A DNA stretch of 13,754 bases. Origin: Lysobacter_L cavernae (GTDB lineage: Bacteria; Pseudomonadota; Gammaproteobacteria; Xanthomonadales; Xanthomonadaceae). Both the position numbers and the translations under genes were made by a program. Shown here one piece after another: positions 12,062 to 13,754 of this stretch; position 1 is the first letter of the stretch; each line of letters begins with the position of its first letter. Location: assembly GCF_042648505.1 (NCBI RefSeq), contig NZ_JBHRXK010000015.1:1-13754 (forward strand). The letters run 5' to 3'. The notes beneath the pieces were generated by a model. That model searched no databases and was not told the origin of the DNA. It was given only the letters and a program-made list of their open reading frames with translations.

Positions 12062-12349
12062 CGCCGCAGTGGCCAAACGCCGGGCACGAAAGACGCGACG
12101 GACTAGCCCGGAGTTGCTTTTCCCAGCCGAGAGCGCCGATGCCGGAGCGCGACCCGATGAAAACCCTCCCCGGTGCTTTGCCCAAGATGCTGCCGAAGGC
12201 GATACGGAAAGTTGGGGCGCACCGCGAGGATAAGTAAGCGCAACTGGCCGTCAGTCTAGAACTGACAAAACGCCGCAGAGCAAGAAGCTGAGCGAAGCGC
12301 GGATACGCAGGCGCGACCCACTACAAGACAAAGGCTTTAAGCGGCCTAA
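11951..12349 (-). other. Non-coding cassette, type I (diverged)
   Basis: The payload (12062-12343) is about 282 bp with no credible gene. It contains GCTTTGCCC (12175-12183) and GCTGCCGAAGGC (about 12190-12201), with shorter spacing than in types B, E, F, G and J. A TCAGTCTAGAACTGA hairpin sits at about 12251-12265. The GGTG-TGCAAAA start is absent. I treat it as a distant or partial member of the non-coding group. Confidence 0.55.
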
Positions 12350-12403
12350 CGCCTGAATTAAGCCGAGCCGCGAAGCGGCTTCGGCTTGAATGAATTGTTA
12401 GGG
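12344..12403 (-). repeat. attC29, short (60 bp)
   Basis: Cores GCCTAAC and GTTAGGG. Stem GCCGC/GCGGC. Arm type T-A. Confidence 0.95.
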
Positions 12404-12712
12404 CTCACTAGTAGCCACGACGTACAGCTCTTCAAACACATGGTCTGGCATCCAGGTCTCGTATTGATCAGGCATTCCCAGTTTGCGCACGACCAAGTAG
12501 CCAATAAAAATGTGCATATGACTGCTTGGTGGTGGTTGCATCGTTTGGCTTGAGCTGAGTTTGCTGTAGCGGTAACCGTAGTCTCGGTTTGATATCTCCG
12601 CGGCTTTGACAATGGGCCCATACTTTCGCGCCGTGTCTCGATCTCGGGCAGAGTAAACCGACATCTGATCTTGAGAGACGAACGGCCGCTCTTTCCAGTC
12701 TTTTATGTCCAT
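12398..12712 (-). CDS. Soluble protein of unknown function (104 aa)
   Basis: I do not recognise a family. The product is soluble, rich in charged and aromatic residues in its first half (MDIKDWKERPFVSQDQMSVYSARDRDTARKYGP). A hydrophobic patch at about residues 66-78 (MHIFIGYLVVRKL) is too short for a membrane helix. No Cys motif or signal peptide. The ATG at 12712 is the only start inside the cassette that keeps the whole domain, although its ribosome site is weak (GGA about 11 bases upstream). The longer open frame to 13156 runs through attC30 and the next non-coding cassette and is rejected. The TAA is in the attC29 core. Cassette limits are 12350-12738. Confidence 0.72.
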   Translation of the reverse strand: MDIKDWKERPFVSQDQMSVYSARDRDTARKYGPIVKAAEISNRDYGYRYSKLSSSQTMQPPPSSHMHIFIGYLVVRKLGMPDQYETWMPDHVFEELYVVATSEP

Positions 12713-12732
12713 ACGAGAAAATCCGGTGTGAG

Positions 12733-12792
12733 CCCTAACGCTGGAATTAAGCCGACATGCGAAGCATGTTCGGCTTGAATGACTTGTTATGC
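12733..12792 (-). repeat. attC30, short (60 bp), G-C arm subtype
   Basis: Cores CCCTAAC and GTTATGC. Stem CATGC/GCATG, a unique paired variant. Arms TGGAATTAAG and GACTTGTTA. Confidence 0.95.
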
Positions 12793-13075
12793 GGCACGGC
12801 CCGAGGGGCTGAGAACGTTGAACCGCCACTCCCCAAGGCGACCCGCGAGCCAAGCATGCCACAGCCGCTGATGTGGGGCTTGCCCCGCAGCCCGGGACGC
12901 GGGGTGCGACCGAGGCCAAGGAGGCGGGTGCGCGGCAATGGCACAGCCGAACGAGCGAAGGCGCGACCGATCCGGCGCGGGAAGCCGTAGAACCGCTAAC
13001 CGGAGCCGGCCCGCAACGATGCGAGAGAGTGGCCGAAGGAACCCAACAAGAAAATCTTTCGCCGGTGCCGCATAA
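12739..13075 (-). other. Non-coding cassette, type J
   Basis: The payload runs 12793-13069. Blocks on the minus strand: GGCACCGGCGAAAG (13056-13069), TTCCTTCGGCCA (13030-13041), CCTCGGTCGCACCCCGC (12899-12917) and GGGGCAAGC (12878-12886, one A fewer than in the others). Between the last two lies a perfect hairpin, CCCCGC-10 bases-GCGGGG. A 65-codon minus-strand frame (12747-12944) reads into the attC, as in type B', but the homologues in types B and E stop early. Confidence 0.68.
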
Positions 13076-13181
13076 CGCCTGAGTTAAGCCGACTTGCGTA
13101 GTGGAGGCAAAAGCGTGGCAAGCTTTTTCTGCCACGCTTTTGCCGTAACGAAGCAAGTTCGGCTTGAACGAATTGTTAGGT
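13070..13181 (-). repeat. attC31, long (112 bp)
   Basis: Cores GCATAAC and GTTAGGT. Extra stem AAAAGCGTGGCA/TGCCACGCTTTT. Apart from the outer core it matches attC21, which closes an unrelated gene. Confidence 0.94.
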
Positions 13182-13640
13182 GCGTGTGCGACGCCGCACC
13201 ACGATCTTTTGTGTAATACGCCGATTGATCTTGCGTTTCCATTCCAGTTGCTTGGGTGACAGTTTGCGCTTTAGGCGAGTCTCGACGAGAAAACTGTACT
13301 CAGACTCGTAGATGAAGCCGAGCTTTAGGCCATGCTTGATCACGTCAAGGTTGGCGTTTGCGTGAGGGTCTTTGGCGATGCGCTTAAGGCCATCAAACAA
13401 GGTTCCTGTGTCAATGCCAATGAACCGATTAATACAAACGTTGCCGACGTACGTGGACTCTCCGGTAATGCGGTTTGTAATGTAGCAATGCTCTTTGATC
13501 TCTTGGCCGCACGGGCAATTGTCGAAGTCCTCCGTGATCTCTACTCCGATCAGATCCCACTCCGTACGAGCTACCTCGAAGCGATCTGAGCGCGAAAGAG
13601 GCAGGATGTGCGCTTTGAGCTTTTCAAGGTTGTGCTCCAT
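13176..13640 (-). CDS. CxCG-motif protein with basic C-terminus (154 aa), unknown function
   Basis: The centre reads C42-P-C44-G-Q-E-I-K-E-H-C52, then N-R-I-T-G-x4-V-G-N-V-C69-I-N-R-F. Four Cys (42, 44, 52, 69) and a His (51) make a probable zinc site. I recall this C-x-C-G ... N-x-x-T-G ... V-G-x-x-C-x-x-x-F pattern from small unnamed proteins of phages and bacteria. The end (KRKLSPKQLEWKRKINRRITQKIVVRRRTRT) is strongly basic and may bind nucleic acid. The ATG at 13640 follows GGGGAG, so I prefer it to a GTG at 13658, which would add six residues. The TAA is in the attC31 core. Cassette limits are 13076-13662. Confidence 0.83.
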   Translation of the reverse strand: MEHNLEKLKAHILPLSRSDRFEVARTEWDLIGVEITEDFDNCPCGQEIKEHCYITNRITGESTYVGNVCINRFIGIDTGTLFDGLKRIAKDPHANANLDVIKHGLKLGFIYESEYSFLVETRLKRKLSPKQLEWKRKINRRITQKIVVRRRTRT

Positions 13641-13656
13641 TGAACTCTCCCCACGC

Positions 13657-13716
13657 ACCTAACGCCGGAATTAAGCCGAACCGCGAAGCGGTTTCGGCTT
13701 GAATGACTTGTTATAC
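13657..13716 (-). repeat. attC32, short (60 bp), G-C arm subtype
   Basis: Cores ACCTAAC and GTTATAC. Stem ACCGC/GCGGT. Arms GGAATTAAG and GACTTGTTA. It is close to attC8, differing in the stem by a paired change. Confidence 0.95.
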
Positions 13717-13754
13717 GGCGGTGCTGATGGAGTCGGCAAACTGACAGCCCCGAC
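13663..13754 (-). other. Partial non-coding cassette, type E copy 2
   Basis: Only the attC and the last 38 payload bases are in the window. They match 2772-2809 at 35 of 38 positions, so this is very probably a second type E non-coding cassette. Confidence 0.7.

Larger units (their letters stand above)
1..13754 (-). mobile_element. Integron gene-cassette array (32 attC sites, 31 complete cassettes)
   Basis: Seen: 32 imperfect palindromes, each bounded by a 7-bp core RYYYAAC (or CCCTAAC/GGCTAAC) and its inverse GTTRRRY, at intervals of about 290-650 bp, with a single minus-strand payload between neighbours. Known: this is the layout of integron cassettes, which IntI moves by recombining the folded attC bottom strand between G and TT of the core. 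Here that folded strand is the plus strand. Arm asymmetry and gene direction agree that the cassettes read on the minus strand. No IntI, attI or Pc-like region was seen, so position within the whole array is unknown. Cassette limits in other entries are given from the C of the lower core to the base before the C of the next core. Confidence 0.97.

Noticed and set aside
12398..13156. A 252-codon minus-strand open frame, and similar long frames at 2425-3102, 5007-5504, 8232-8936 and 9168-9836
   Set aside because: Their upstream parts translate attC sites and neighbouring cassettes (recurring peptides such as NNSFKPNLLR and KACHAFASTTQVGLTQAL). I trimmed each to the start inside its own cassette or dropped it.
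75..13716. Regularly spaced repeats suggesting CRISPR
   Set aside because: Repeats are imperfect palindromes with integron cores, spacing is hundreds of bases and varied, and the sequences between them are genes or homologous payloads.
1..13754. Integron integrase gene, attI or Pc promoter
   Set aside because: No reading frame with tyrosine-recombinase features and no lone core site preceding the array were found; these parts must be outside the window.

Overview
The window is an uninterrupted stretch of integron gene-cassette array. I place 32 attC recombination sites between positions 75 and 13716. They delimit 31 complete cassettes of about 290-650 bp, plus a partial cassette at each edge. 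The asymmetry of the attC arms (the extra unpaired G in the arm next to the TTGTTA end) and all credible genes point the same way: the array is transcribed on the minus strand. Each cassette therefore reads, on the minus strand, start of cassette - payload - its own attC. I see no integrase gene, attI site or array promoter, so the platform must lie outside the window. The length of the array, the close family resemblance of the attC sites and the lack of resistance genes suggest a sedentary chromosomal integron rather than a mobile one. The attC style (short sites almost like those of aadA cassettes, whose translation gives the recurring peptide NNSFKPxPLR) and the GC-rich codon use suggest a gammaproteobacterium. 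Xanthomonadaceae is my first guess from memory of that peptide, but the sequence does not prove it.

Twenty cassettes carry one protein gene each. Most products are small and unnamed. Twelve of 20 are predicted to be envelope proteins: eight small membrane proteins (187-420, 2044-2367, 3609-3827, 7605-8153, 9168-9584, 9742-9960, 10570-11028, 11140-11592), three lipoproteins (4427-4855, 8232-8756, 10106-10462) and one exported Rap1a/Tai-like protein (7092-7535). The soluble products include a DMP19/DUF4375 protein with a zinc ribbon (5990-6580), a stand-alone DnaJ-type zinc finger (5007-5210), a HEPN-like protein with an R-x4-H motif (3907-4362), two other Cys-motif proteins (1652-1966, 13176-13640), a possible B3/EcoRII-N-like pseudobarrel (6699-7022) and two unknowns (8884-9150, 12398-12712).

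The other eleven complete cassettes (445-872, 873-1211, 1212-1552, 2377-2717, 2718-3056, 3057-3484, 5241-5532, 5533-5941, 11602-11950, 11951-12349, 12739-13075) and the partial one at the right edge hold no credible protein gene. They are not random filler. Most share sequence blocks in the same order on the minus strand: a GGTG-TGCAAAA start, a TTCGGC-CA block, a TCGG-CRCA block and a GGYAAAGC block. Most of the block-rich members also use a distinctive attC arm subtype (GGAATTAAG paired with GACTTGTTA) that no protein-coding cassette here uses. I consider this family, possibly structured RNAs carried as integron cassettes, the most interesting object in the window.

The attC sites themselves are informative. 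There are short sites (60 bp), long sites (108-112 bp) with an extra 12-15 bp hairpin, and four irregular sites. Paired base changes across sites show directly which bases pair. One non-coding cassette is present twice in identical form, and one membrane-protein gene is present twice with five base differences but different attC sites. Identical attC sites also sit on unrelated genes. Cassette genes are not known to act together as an operon; they are co-transcribed at most from a distant promoter.
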